Assembly: GCA_020628145.1 (NCBI GenBank)
Contig: JAHDFN010000009.1
Span: forward strand, 1-40,412
DNA: 40,412 nt
Direction of reading: 5' to 3'
From: Saprospiraceae bacterium
GTDB taxonomy: Bacteria > Bacteroidota > Bacteroidia > Chitinophagales > Saprospiraceae
Both the position numbers and the translations under genes were made by a program. This document shows, in pieces, positions 31,062 through 40,412 of the stretch; positions within the stretch are counted from its first letter, which is position 1; every line of letters starts with the position of its first letter. The notes below the pieces were generated by a model, which saw only the letters and a program-made list of their open reading frames with translations, made no database searches and was not told the origin of the DNA.

Positions 31062-33785
31062 TTATTGGATTTGTTGGATTAGGATAACCAATGTTAAAAT
31101 GGCTGTTGCCTGTGCCACAGTATTGGAAATTACATCTCCCCAATCTACCTTTTCCCTATCTCTTTCCTCTTCCGTTTTTACTTTTCTATCTACGATAATT
31201 ACTGCACCCTTCTGTACAACCGGATATTTTTTGAAGAAACCATAATCCTTTGTCCTTTCCAATGAACCACCGGGTTGTTTGACTTTAATCAGCCTTGTTT
31301 TGGCTCCGGCGTCCCGGTCTATTCCCCCGGCATATTTATCGATGTAGTACTTCGCAGTCTTCCCTTTCTGGTATGGGACATTAACACGGTTGCCTGAAAC
31401 TTCACCCCCCGCAAGAGATTCATTGGCATTGGTGAAACCTTGGATAGTTACCAAGTTAATCTGTTTGGGAATCGTAATCACATCTCCATCTCTTAGGATA
31501 TAGTTGGAAGGGGAGTTTTTTTCATCTAGTAAATCCACTTCATCCACTACAAGATATCCCAATCCTCCTTCGCCACGATAAAGGGTAGCCCCCTCCTTGA
31601 AAGCGGATTCCTTGTATCCTCCTGCCCGTCTGATAATATCTGAAATCTTTTCATTGGCTTTTACAATGGAATATGGTCCGGGGTATCTGACTTCCCCATT
31701 AATAACAACGGTTTGTTGTAGTTCGAAATCAGGTGTATATCTGACTTGAATCTGATCATAGGGTTTCAGCATGAAATTACCACTTTGTTCCCCAAGGACA
31801 TTGTATTCATCATCAATCTCTAGTTCAAGTTCTTCGGTTATTGTTTGTTCCCCACTTTCGATTTTAACCCTATAGACATTGATTTTTGCATTATCTGCTG
31901 AAAGCTTAAGACCACCGGATAGTTCTAATAAATCCTTTAGTGTCATATTAGATGAATATGGGAATGTGTTTTCTTCTAAAACGGCTCCTTCTATTGAAAC
32001 GGTTGATGCCGTTTCAAAGAATTTAGAATAAGAAAAGACAACAATACTGTCAGATGGTTCTAATAGGACATCATTTGATGCATTAGGGTCTTCCATGATT
32101 TCCCTAATATTGACACCGATGTATTCTCTTTGTTCAAACCCTGCTTTTTTTCTGAATATATATGCACGCCCTGTCGAGGTTTCCTTCAAACCCCCTGAAA
32201 GAGTTACGATATCCGATAATTTAAGATTTTCCACATGTGGATAGGTGTTGGGGTTTCTGATCGCTCCTGTTATGAGAACTTTACTTTTCTCAAGAAATTC
32301 TTCACTGAAGAACACATTTAAACGGTCTTTGGGTTGTAATTTGATATCATAAGTAGAACCGGGGTTTTCCAATGCTTTAAGTAGATCGACTTGGATGTAA
32401 TCATTTCTGGAATCAGGTCGCTTTCTGAAAAGATAAGCGATATCTATCCTGGCACTATCGGAAAGTACTCCTTTATAAACCAGGTCACTCAAACGCATTC
32501 CATTGGTATATTCGAATTGTCCTTCCAGGTTGACCGCACCCTCTATGGACACGAAATTGTCATAGTTGACAGGAATAAAAGGAATACTGACCTGATCCCC
32601 ATGTAACAATTTAAAATCCTTTCCTTGTTTTTCCAGTGCCCTGAAATCTACATTGATGATTTTTTCCTCATCATCTTCGAAACGGACAATCTTGATGTTT
32701 TTCTTATATGCATTCCCTTTGAACCCTCCAGCCCAATAAACTAATTTTTTCAAATTCTCACTATCGGTCAATTCATATTTATGTGGTCTTCTGACAGCTC
32801 CCTCCACTACAATCACCTTACCTAAGGTTGGTACGGAAATGAAGTCATTATTCTGGAGGAATAGGTTTTTATTGGAAGTTGGTTCCATAAGGTATTTGTA
32901 CAAATCGAATTTTATAGGAGCTTGCCCGTCACGAATAACTCTAATTCGTCTTACACTACCGTTTTTGGAAATTCCTTTTGCTGCAACCAATGCTGAAAAA
33001 GCGGAATTCAGTGCAGGTATGGTATAAGCACCTATTTCCCGAACCTCTCCAACAATATTGACTGTTATATTCCTACTGAAATTCAAGGCTACATTAAAGT
33101 CGTCATTTGCGAAGCGGTAATATTGACTAAATCTCTGCTTCAATATTTTCTTAGCCTGACCGAAAGTCATTCCCTTGAGGTAAATTCTTTCCATGTCATC
33201 CGGTTGAATATACCCGTCTTCAATTTCAAAGCTAGATGATAATTGGGATTCCGTACCGAATATATTCACAATTAATTCGTCTCCTTCTCCTAATAGATAT
33301 GTAGAAGGGGGTTTAACATCATTATGCTTAAAATAATTCTTCAGTTTCTTATCTAGAAAGACACCTTGTCCATATATCAATTCACGTCTTTCCACATCGC
33401 TGATTTCAAAGGCATCCTCTTCTATTTCATCATCTAACGCATCATCTTCCCTCTTATCTTCTTTTTGGGCTTTATCTTCCTTTCGTTCGTCTGCCTTTAT
33501 TTCTTCCTTGGGTTTGTTTTGAGAATCTTTTTCAGCTTGTATTTCTGCAAATACCTCGTCGATTTTATCCTGCAATTCTTCAGTTTGAGAAGGATTGAGG
33601 TTTTCCAAATCTACTCCTTTGGCTGTCAGTCGGGATTTCATTTCATCAATGGATATATCTTCGAAACCCCTCGAATCTAGTTCTGCCCTTATCAATTCCT
33701 CGTTTAGAAACGTTCCTGGTATGTCTTGGGAAAAAAGATTTAAATTGAATACAAGTAGTGTGAAAATGAATAATAAGCGTTTCAT
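31062..33785 (-). CDS. Polysaccharide export protein with multiple SLBB domains (Wza-like)
   Basis: 907 aa. STYLLGEGDELIVNIFG, repeated VVIEGAVRRPHKYELTDSENLKKLVYWAGGF-type SLBB units. Confidence 0.93.
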   Translation of the reverse strand: MKRLLFIFTLLVFNLNLFSQDIPGTFLNEELIRAELDSRGFEDISIDEMKSRLTAKGVDLENLNPSQTEELQDKIDEVFAEIQAEKDSQNKPKEEIKADERKEDKAQKEDKREDDALDDEIEEDAFEISDVERRELIYGQGVFLDKKLKNYFKHNDVKPPSTYLLGEGDELIVNIFGTESQLSSSFEIEDGYIQPDDMERIYLKGMTFGQAKKILKQRFSQYYRFANDDFNVALNFSRNITVNIVGEVREIGAYTIPALNSAFSALVAAKGISKNGSVRRIRVIRDGQAPIKFDLYKYLMEPTSNKNLFLQNNDFISVPTLGKVIVVEGAVRRPHKYELTDSENLKKLVYWAGGFKGNAYKKNIKIVRFEDDEEKIINVDFRALEKQGKDFKLLHGDQVSIPFIPVNYDNFVSIEGAVNLEGQFEYTNGMRLSDLVYKGVLSDSARIDIAYLFRKRPDSRNDYIQVDLLKALENPGSTYDIKLQPKDRLNVFFSEEFLEKSKVLITGAIRNPNTYPHVENLKLSDIVTLSGGLKETSTGRAYIFRKKAGFEQREYIGVNIREIMEDPNASNDVLLEPSDSIVVFSYSKFFETASTVSIEGAVLEENTFPYSSNMTLKDLLELSGGLKLSADNAKINVYRVKIESGEQTITEELELEIDDEYNVLGEQSGNFMLKPYDQIQVRYTPDFELQQTVVINGEVRYPGPYSIVKANEKISDIIRRAGGYKESAFKEGATLYRGEGGLGYLVVDEVDLLDEKNSPSNYILRDGDVITIPKQINLVTIQGFTNANESLAGGEVSGNRVNVPYQKGKTAKYYIDKYAGGIDRDAGAKTRLIKVKQPGGSLERTKDYGFFKKYPVVQKGAVIIVDRKVKTEEERDREKVDWGDVISNTVAQATAILTLVILIQQIQ

Positions 33786-33888
33786 TATTTCTAGTTTTCT
33801 TTTGTCTTATGTATGATGACCTTATGTGTTTATCATTACTGTGAACTCGTTGGAAATTTCACGCAAAAATAGAAAATTTTACCAAATG

Positions 33889-35013
33889 TCAACGGTTATA
33901 ATACTTCTCAATGTGAGAAGAAATGATAGATTGGGATTTCTTTGGTAATTCAGTGTGGATCGGTAAGGATAAAACGTTTTCAGAACAAGATTCGGCTACT
34001 GGGAAACTTTGATTGTTGAGATGTTTTTTATAAGGATTATGCATATGCAAGGGGATAGGATAATATATGGCATTAGGTATTTTATTTTCCTTTAGCCATT
34101 GTTGCAATTCATTTCGGGATTCACACCTTAGAGTATATTGATGAAAAACATGGGTCGTGAAATTGGAACGTTTAGGGATCCTGATTTGAGGTATGTTTTC
34201 CAATAACCGGTCATAATTATCAGCCGTTTTGATTCTCTTATCCCTGTACTCATCCAAGTATTTCAATTTGATGTCAAGGACGCAAGCTTGGATGGAATCC
34301 AACCTGGAATTGACACCTATGTAATGGTAGTGATACTTGGTTCTAGAACCATGATTAACAATATGTACCATTTTGTCAGCCAAATTATCATCATTGGTGA
34401 AAATAGCCCCTGCATCCCCATATGCACCTAGATTTTTACTCGGATAGAATGAGGTTGTTCCAATATGGCCGATTGTTCCGGCTTTGGCGGTTCTACCATC
34501 TTTGAAAAGGTAATCCGCACCAATGGCCTGTGCATTATCTTCAATGACGTATAGGCCATACCGATTAGCAATTTCAAGGATACTCTCCATATTACAGCAT
34601 TGACCGAATAAATGGACAGGCAGGATACATTTCGTTCTGGAAGTGATGGCTTCCTCAATCTTTTCAACATTCATGTTGAATGTGTCAGGATCGATATCGA
34701 CAAATACGGGTTTTAATCCTAATAGGACGATGACTTCTGCCGTAGCGACGAAAGTGAAAGGAGTTGTAATTACCTCATCTCCGGGTGATAATTCAAGAGC
34801 CATGAGTGCAATTTGAATAGCATCGGTTCCATTGCCGCAAGGAATGACATGCTTTACATCCAGATATTTTTCCAAGTTCCTAGCAAATGTTTTGACGATT
34901 TGACCATTGATGTAATGGCCTTGTTCCAAAACAGCTTGTATTGCTTTATCTACTTCCTTCTTGATATGGTGGTATTGGCCTACCAAATCCACCATTTGAA
35001 TCGGTTTATCCAT
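33889..35013 (-). CDS. DegT/DnrJ/EryC1/StrS aminotransferase
   Basis: MDKPIQMVDLVGQYHHIKKEVDKAI, PCGNGTDAIQIALMAL, VIEDNAQAIGADY, TTSFYPSKNLGAYGDAGAI. Start moved from 35067 to the Met at 35013. Confidence 0.95.
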   Translation of the reverse strand: MDKPIQMVDLVGQYHHIKKEVDKAIQAVLEQGHYINGQIVKTFARNLEKYLDVKHVIPCGNGTDAIQIALMALELSPGDEVITTPFTFVATAEVIVLLGLKPVFVDIDPDTFNMNVEKIEEAITSRTKCILPVHLFGQCCNMESILEIANRYGLYVIEDNAQAIGADYLFKDGRTAKAGTIGHIGTTSFYPSKNLGAYGDAGAIFTNDDNLADKMVHIVNHGSRTKYHYHYIGVNSRLDSIQACVLDIKLKYLDEYRDKRIKTADNYDRLLENIPQIRIPKRSNFTTHVFHQYTLRCESRNELQQWLKENKIPNAIYYPIPLHMHNPYKKHLNNQSFPVAESCSENVLSLPIHTELPKKSQSIISSHIEKYYNR

Positions 35014-35061
35014 ATGTCGCAAAGATAACATATATTGTGACGTAGAATATTCAAATAAGAT

Positions 35062-36300
35062 ATGCATTACCTTTATTCTTTTGCTATTTTTCTTTATGGC
35101 TTGGGAATATATTCCGCCTCCTTTTTTTCAGATAAGGCTAGAAAGTGGGTTGAAGGTAGGAAAGGGTATTTTTATAAGAACGATTTTTCATGTTTTGAGA
35201 AAGGTCGGTGGGTTTGGTTTCATTGTGCTTCACTTGGTGAATTCGAACAGGGAAAACCCATTATGGAAAAATTAAAACAGGAAACGGATTACAAACTCTT
35301 CCTGACCTTTTTTTCTCCTTCGGGTTACCAAATCGGAAAAAATTATCGATTGGCCGATGATGTGAGGTATTTACCTTTGGATTCGGAGGGGAATGCTAGA
35401 AAACTCATTCGTATGGTAAAGCCTGAGAAAGCGGTTTTTATCAAATACGAATTCTGGTATCATCATCTTAGGGTTTTACATCAGGAAAATATTCCTATTT
35501 ATCTGATTTCCGCAACTTTTCACAGAAGGCAACCGTTTTTCCGACCTTTTATTGGGAAATGGTTTAGGGGAATGCTGGATTATTATACTTTTATTTTCAC
35601 CAATGATAAGGATTCGGAATCATTACTACGTAAATATGGAGTTGAAAAAGTTAAAACCATAGGGGATAGTCGGGCGGATCGGGTTTTGACGATAAAAGGA
35701 ACAGATTATGAAAATCCCAAGATTAATGAATTCAAAGGAGATAAGGAACTACTCATTTTAGGAAGCTCTTGGAGTAAAGGAGAAAATATCATTTTGAATT
35801 GGTATAAAGGTTCCAAGGATTCCCTACGTCTTTTAATTGCTCCTCATGATGTGGATGATGGTAATGTTGAACGTTTGGAAAACGATATAAGATCCATTGA
35901 TGAAAAGTTGATCGTCTCCCGGTATTCTGATGATAGGCTAAAAAATGATGCTCAAATCCTTATCATAGATACAATCGGCATATTGTCCAAAATATACCGA
36001 TATGCAGATTGGGTTTATGTCGGAGGAGGATTTGGTAAGGGGATTCATAATGTTTTGGAGGCTGCAGTATATGGTGTTCCGGTAATATTCGGACCTAATC
36101 ATGAGAAATTTCCGGAATCGGTTGGACTTATTAATGAAAATGCCGCTTTTGCCATCAATAACCAATCCGATTGGAATGCAATAGCTAACCGACTACATCA
36201 GAATACTCGATTCCGATTAGATGTAGGGAGAAAAGCAAGTAAGGTAGTCCATGACTTAGCTGGAGCTACCGATACGATTTTCGAATATCTGATACCCTAG
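35062..36300 (+). CDS. waaA: 3-deoxy-D-manno-octulosonic acid transferase (Kdo transferase)
   Basis: 412 aa. WFHCASLGEFEQGKPIM, FIKYEFWYHHL, YVGGGFGKGIHNVLEAAVYGVPVIFGPNHEKF. Confidence 0.95.
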   Translation: MHYLYSFAIFLYGLGIYSASFFSDKARKWVEGRKGYFYKNDFSCFEKGRWVWFHCASLGEFEQGKPIMEKLKQETDYKLFLTFFSPSGYQIGKNYRLADDVRYLPLDSEGNARKLIRMVKPEKAVFIKYEFWYHHLRVLHQENIPIYLISATFHRRQPFFRPFIGKWFRGMLDYYTFIFTNDKDSESLLRKYGVEKVKTIGDSRADRVLTIKGTDYENPKINEFKGDKELLILGSSWSKGENIILNWYKGSKDSLRLLIAPHDVDDGNVERLENDIRSIDEKLIVSRYSDDRLKNDAQILIIDTIGILSKIYRYADWVYVGGGFGKGIHNVLEAAVYGVPVIFGPNHEKFPESVGLINENAAFAINNQSDWNAIANRLHQNTRFRLDVGRKASKVVHDLAGATDTIFEYLIP

Positions 36301-37352
36301 AATTTAGGACAGGCAACTTTGAATCTTCTCTTTTCCGGGTGTATATATTGTAAGGATAATTCGAAAGCTCCTCGGGAGTTATTCGCATTACGGACACTAG
36401 AAACATTAACATCATAACTGAGCCCAATAAGAATCTTTTCTATTTCAAGCATTGCAGATATAATCAAAGATTCGGTTACCATGGCCGAGTGGGAATCATT
36501 AACGATTCGAACGAAAGCTCCTGCCCTGAGAGCGATTTCATTGAAATCATTATTGGAATATCTCATGTTGAATCCGGGCGTCGTTTCAAAAGAAGGCCCT
36601 TGCAAAGTAAAAATAAGAGAAGGTAGGATACTTAAATTATTATTGAAGGGTATTTGTCCTCCTGCCTGTCCTATATATCTCCTATATAATGGCTCGGATG
36701 AGTCATCATAAAATGATACATCAGGTTCGATGATATGTAACATTGAAAAACCGGCATAAACACTGAGGTTGTCCTCAAAGACGGCATACCAAGCCAAACC
36801 TGCATTAAAATCAACATACATTTTACTATTCAATCCGAAGTTTTCTCCGGTAGGATCAGTTGCTACATATTGTTCCAAGTCATCATCGAATTGATTGCTG
36901 AAACTCAATTTGCTCCAATCCAATCCATGTTGGCCTATTCCTGCTTGGAATCCTAAGGAAAGATAATGGCTGCTCTTGCTATATCTTCCACCGGATAACT
37001 GTTTCAGGTAAGAAAGATTCAAGTATGCCTTGGTCTGATTGAAACGGGCATCCCCTGCATCATCTCTCAGGAAATTGATCCCGGCAGAAAAATAATCATA
37101 TTTAGTAGTAGGAATCCGAATATCAAAGCTGGCTCCATAGGTGTTGAAAGCAGACTTGCCCAAAAGAGCAGACCACTGATTCCTATAATTGGCCATAATC
37201 CTGAACTGTCCGGGGAAAATACCTGAAAGTGCAGGATTGTTATGCAGGGGAGCAGCATAATATTGAGAAAAACGGGCATCCTGCGCATCCAAATTGATGA
37301 ATGAGAAAACACAAGAAAGTATTATGAAGAATCTAAGTATTTTTTTCATCAT
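36297..37352 (-). CDS. PorP/SprF family T9SS membrane protein
   Basis: 351 aa. DARFSQYYAAPLHNNPALSGIFPGQFRIMANYRNQWSAL. Confidence 0.95.
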   Translation of the reverse strand: MMKKILRFFIILSCVFSFINLDAQDARFSQYYAAPLHNNPALSGIFPGQFRIMANYRNQWSALLGKSAFNTYGASFDIRIPTTKYDYFSAGINFLRDDAGDARFNQTKAYLNLSYLKQLSGGRYSKSSHYLSLGFQAGIGQHGLDWSKLSFSNQFDDDLEQYVATDPTGENFGLNSKMYVDFNAGLAWYAVFEDNLSVYAGFSMLHIIEPDVSFYDDSSEPLYRRYIGQAGGQIPFNNNLSILPSLIFTLQGPSFETTPGFNMRYSNNDFNEIALRAGAFVRIVNDSHSAMVTESLIISAMLEIEKILIGLSYDVNVSSVRNANNSRGAFELSLQYIHPEKRRFKVACPKF

Positions 37353-37372
37353 ATAATGATTTTGCTTTTGCC

Positions 37373-40300
37373 TTACCTAATCAATGTAGTGTTTCCGGAT
37401 ATGATTTCTGTTCTACCATCTATATACTCTACCTCCACATACCACATAAATACTGCCGGATTCAATTTTTTTCCCTTGAAGGTTCCATCCCAGGTTATAT
37501 ATTGATTGATTTCATTAACGGGGTATTCATATGCCCGGAAGACTAATTCACCCCATCGATCATATACCCTGAATGACTTGACAATCGTTCCCTCGGGTCC
37601 ATGAACCATCAGGAAATCATTCATATTGTCGCCGTTGGGGGTGAAACCACTAGGAACAAAAATTTCACGATTACGTGTAACGATAATTTTAACTGAATAA
37701 CTATCCGAACAACCATTTTCATCGGTTACGGTTACTTCATATTGGTCATTCTCAAACGTGTTGATTTGAGGGAATTGACAATCATGGCAAGATAAGGTGG
37801 AATCATTGTATAGAGCATCCCATTCAAAAACCACATTGCCAAAAGTATTGGAATAATCAGCAGATAGAACAACCGAATCTCCAAGTTCAAGTACGATTAC
37901 AGATGTATCGGGATAGATAACAACATCAACTTCATTCGGTTCGCCAACGATTGTTGAATCTATCTGTAATAAGCATCCGTTATAATCCTTTATGAATACA
38001 GGATATGTGCCACCTTCTAATCCTGGATAGAAACTTGATGCATAGAAATCCTCTCCATTTATACTATATGTATAAGAAGGGGTTCCTTCCTGTGCAATAA
38101 TCTGAATACTTCCATCCCTATCTCCGTGGCAGGTTACATCTTCAGCAATGGTTTCTGCTTGCAATTGGGTAGGCTCTTCTATGGTCGTAGATGCCGTTAT
38201 GGTGCAACCATTAGTATCGGTGACAGTTATTGTATAGGTTCCTGCGGCAAGGTCGGTGTGGATACTATCCGTTACCAAAGTATCGTTAGACCAATCATAT
38301 GACCAGGGTGGTGTGCCACCATCGGGAATGGCAGTGATTATACCTAAACTATCTCCAAAACAGATATTGTCTTCTTTTATAAGGGTTACATCCAAGGGCT
38401 CTACATCACTGATAAAGGTATTTTCAGTGAATAGACATCCATTGGCATCGGTTATACTCAGATTATAAAACCCCGGCAATAGGTTGTAAACCGAATCCAA
38501 AGTAGAAGAACCTGCGGCAGTATCCCATTGGTAATTATATGGAGGCGTTCCTCCCATCCCTTGAACGGTGGCAAAGCCCCCTGCTGTATTACTACAGGAT
38601 ACGTTTCCGGTCTGGATATTACCCGACAAGGGAGTAGGTTCCCCAATCGAGATACTATCCATGCCCATACAACCTTCAATATCTGTTGCTGTTACCGTAT
38701 AGGTTCCGGCTAATAAATTACCTGCGGTCGGTGCGGTCTGATTATTATCATCTGACCAATTATAACTATAATCATTGATATTTCCCGAACCGGCTCCCCC
38801 GGAAATCAAATCAACAGTAGTGGTTCCATTGTTAAGACCGTTACAGGTGGCATCCGTAGAAGAAAGACTTAATGTAATGGGTGCATATTCGTTTATCATG
38901 AGATTGCCTGATGTGCTACACCCATTGGCGTCGGTAACCGTGACGAAAATATCTCCTGGTGGAAGATTGGTCGCCATCGGATTATTATCATTGTTACCCC
39001 AGGCATATGAATATGGAGTCGTCCCACCTGAAACGACAACCTCTGCTTCACTATCATTTGCTCCATTACAACCAATAATGGTTTGTGTAATGGAAGTGAT
39101 TTGTAAAGAAGCGGCCGGTTCAAGTATGATAGTAGTTTGTGTAGCTGTACATCCATTATCATCCGTAATGGTTACATTGTAACTTCCTGCTGTAAGATTA
39201 TTGATGACATCAGTTGTTTGTCCGGAAGGATCATCCCAAAGGTATTGATAAGGAGGAGTACCTCCTGAAACCGATAGGGTGGCAGAGCCATTATTTTCAC
39301 CAAAACAACTTACATGAGTTTCGGTAATAGTTGGTGATATAGCCGTAGGTTCATTCAATGTAATCATCTCAATTGAAGAACAACCATTGGCATCTGTTAT
39401 GGTTACCGTGTATGTTCCCGCTGTGAGGTTACCGATAAGATTTCCGTCTTCTGTATTACAATATTTGAATTCAGTAGTAGCCGGGTTGAATCCTGAAGGA
39501 AGTGTAATACAACCTATTCCATTAAGGCTTGTTTCAACGGCTATATGGGTTACATCCATATTCGGCTCATTGAAATCACAGACACCATTACCATCTATAT
39601 CAATAAAATTTGGAGAACAAGGATCATTTGGAGCAGTATCGAAGGTGTCACATACTCCATCATTATCCGCATCATTCGTATCTCCCATGCATTGGGATGC
39701 TGTATAAACCGATGTAATGACATAGGATGTCTGCGAATTATTCCCATCGGTTGAAATAAGACATATCGTATCGACTAGTGTGCCGGGTAAATTAAAAGCG
39801 ATATAATCGATACACCCGGTTGGGCTGAGTGACCAAATGCCATAAGGACTAGTGGTAGAGACAGCGTTCTGCCCTTCTGACCATTGGTATTCATAGGGAT
39901 AAAGCCCTCCTTGTATATAAACACCGGCAGCACCATTTGAATCACCATTACAACTCAAGTGTATGGGGACTTGGGTAACATTCAGATTCGGATTATCATT
40001 GATGGTGATAGAATTTGTTGTGGAACAGCCAGAAACATCTACAACCGTAACGGTATAAGTACCAATATCCAAGCCGGTCGCAGTCGCTGAATTTTGTGAG
40101 TTGGGATCACTCCATGTATAAGTAAACGGACTAGTGCCTGAAAGAACGGAAACTGTGGCTGTTCCATCGTTTGCTCCATTGCAGGTAACATCCGTTTTTG
40201 TAATTTCAGCGCTTAGTGGGGGAGATTCTATAATGGTAACCGTACTTGTAATAGAACAATTGTTTTCATCTGTTACGGTAACCGTATAATCTCCGGGGAT

Positions 40301-40412
40301 TAGATTGGTAGCAATAGAAGTATTGTCTGTTGATGACCAATTATAAGCATAATTACCAGTTCCCCCTGAAGCTGTTACCGTTGCTTCACCTGCCCCGGAA
40401 TTTTCACATCCT
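37373..40412 (-). CDS. Giant SprB-repeat adhesin with gliding motility-associated C-terminal (T9SS type B) domain, truncated by the window edge
   Basis: C-terminus FVPSGFTPNGDNMNDFLMVHG...YDRWGELVF. At least nine C.G...G....GG..PY.Y.W repeats. The frame stays open with SprB repeats to base 40412, so the listed start at 40072 (TTG) is not the true start. Confidence 0.93.
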   Translation of the reverse strand, partial: GCENSGAGEATVTASGGTGNYAYNWSSTDNTSIATNLIPGDYTVTVTDENNCSITSTVTIIESPPLSAEITKTDVTCNGANDGTATVSVLSGTSPFTYTWSDPNSQNSATATGLDIGTYTVTVVDVSGCSTTNSITINDNPNLNVTQVPIHLSCNGDSNGAAGVYIQGGLYPYEYQWSEGQNAVSTTSPYGIWSLSPTGCIDYIAFNLPGTLVDTICLISTDGNNSQTSYVITSVYTASQCMGDTNDADNDGVCDTFDTAPNDPCSPNFIDIDGNGVCDFNEPNMDVTHIAVETSLNGIGCITLPSGFNPATTEFKYCNTEDGNLIGNLTAGTYTVTITDANGCSSIEMITLNEPTAISPTITETHVSCFGENNGSATLSVSGGTPPYQYLWDDPSGQTTDVINNLTAGSYNVTITDDNGCTATQTTIILEPAASLQITSITQTIIGCNGANDSEAEVVVSGGTTPYSYAWGNNDNNPMATNLPPGDIFVTVTDANGCSTSGNLMINEYAPITLSLSSTDATCNGLNNGTTTVDLISGGAGSGNINDYSYNWSDDNNQTAPTAGNLLAGTYTVTATDIEGCMGMDSISIGEPTPLSGNIQTGNVSCSNTAGGFATVQGMGGTPPYNYQWDTAAGSSTLDSVYNLLPGFYNLSITDANGCLFTENTFISDVEPLDVTLIKEDNICFGDSLGIITAIPDGGTPPWSYDWSNDTLVTDSIHTDLAAGTYTITVTDTNGCTITASTTIEEPTQLQAETIAEDVTCHGDRDGSIQIIAQEGTPSYTYSINGEDFYASSFYPGLEGGTYPVFIKDYNGCLLQIDSTIVGEPNEVDVVIYPDTSVIVLELGDSVVLSADYSNTFGNVVFEWDALYNDSTLSCHDCQFPQINTFENDQYEVTVTDENGCSDSYSVKIIVTRNREIFVPSGFTPNGDNMNDFLMVHGPEGTIVKSFRVYDRWGELVFRAYEYPVNEINQYITWDGTFKGKKLNPAVFMWYVEVEYIDGRTEIISGNTTLIR

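Noticed and set aside
35013-35067. Apparent overlap of the aminotransferase and waaA 5' ends
   Set aside because: The aminotransferase most likely starts at the internal Met (35013), leaving a normal short divergent promoter region.
38775-39182. 135-aa plus-strand ORF antisense to SprB repeats
   Set aside because: Repeat-driven shadow ORF; the opposite strand has clear SprB motifs.
37700-40412. Regularly spaced similar DNA segments that could suggest a CRISPR or satellite array
   Set aside because: They are degenerate coding repeats (SprB domains of about 80 aa), not identical short direct repeats with spacers.

Overview
The window is 40.4 kb of a Bacteroidota chromosome. Type IX secretion (T9SS) C-terminal sorting domains, a PorP/SprF-like protein, SprB-type repeats and Bacteroidota-like -7 (TAnnTTTG) motifs all support this. 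It is mostly housekeeping and cell-envelope genes: yaaA, a penicillin acylase-family enzyme, a phosphotransferase, DUF1761, several T9SS-exported proteins, a TMTC-like TPR membrane protein, and groEL/groES/secG/lptE/sigma-54 activator/miaB. These are followed by an acyl-CoA carboxylase beta subunit, an rfaE1-like kinase, a ferredoxin plus MBL hydrolase pair, a small polysaccharide-export cluster (Wzz, SLBB export protein, DegT aminotransferase), waaA, and a PorP/SprF plus giant SprB-repeat adhesin that runs off the right edge. I found no CRISPR array, tRNA, rRNA, autonomous transposon or recognisable defence system. The less explained signals are: (i) a 165-bp TA-flanked inverted-repeat element at 6543-6707; (ii) two similar minus-strand leader or sRNA-like elements (sORF, T-rich motif, intrinsic terminator) at about 84-180 and 28518-28640; (iii) a 37-bp palindrome at 11731-11767; (iv) an orphan 53-aa basic small ORF at 27273-27434; and (v) several unusual repeat architectures in exported or disordered proteins. 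All calls come from reading the sequence; no database search was run.
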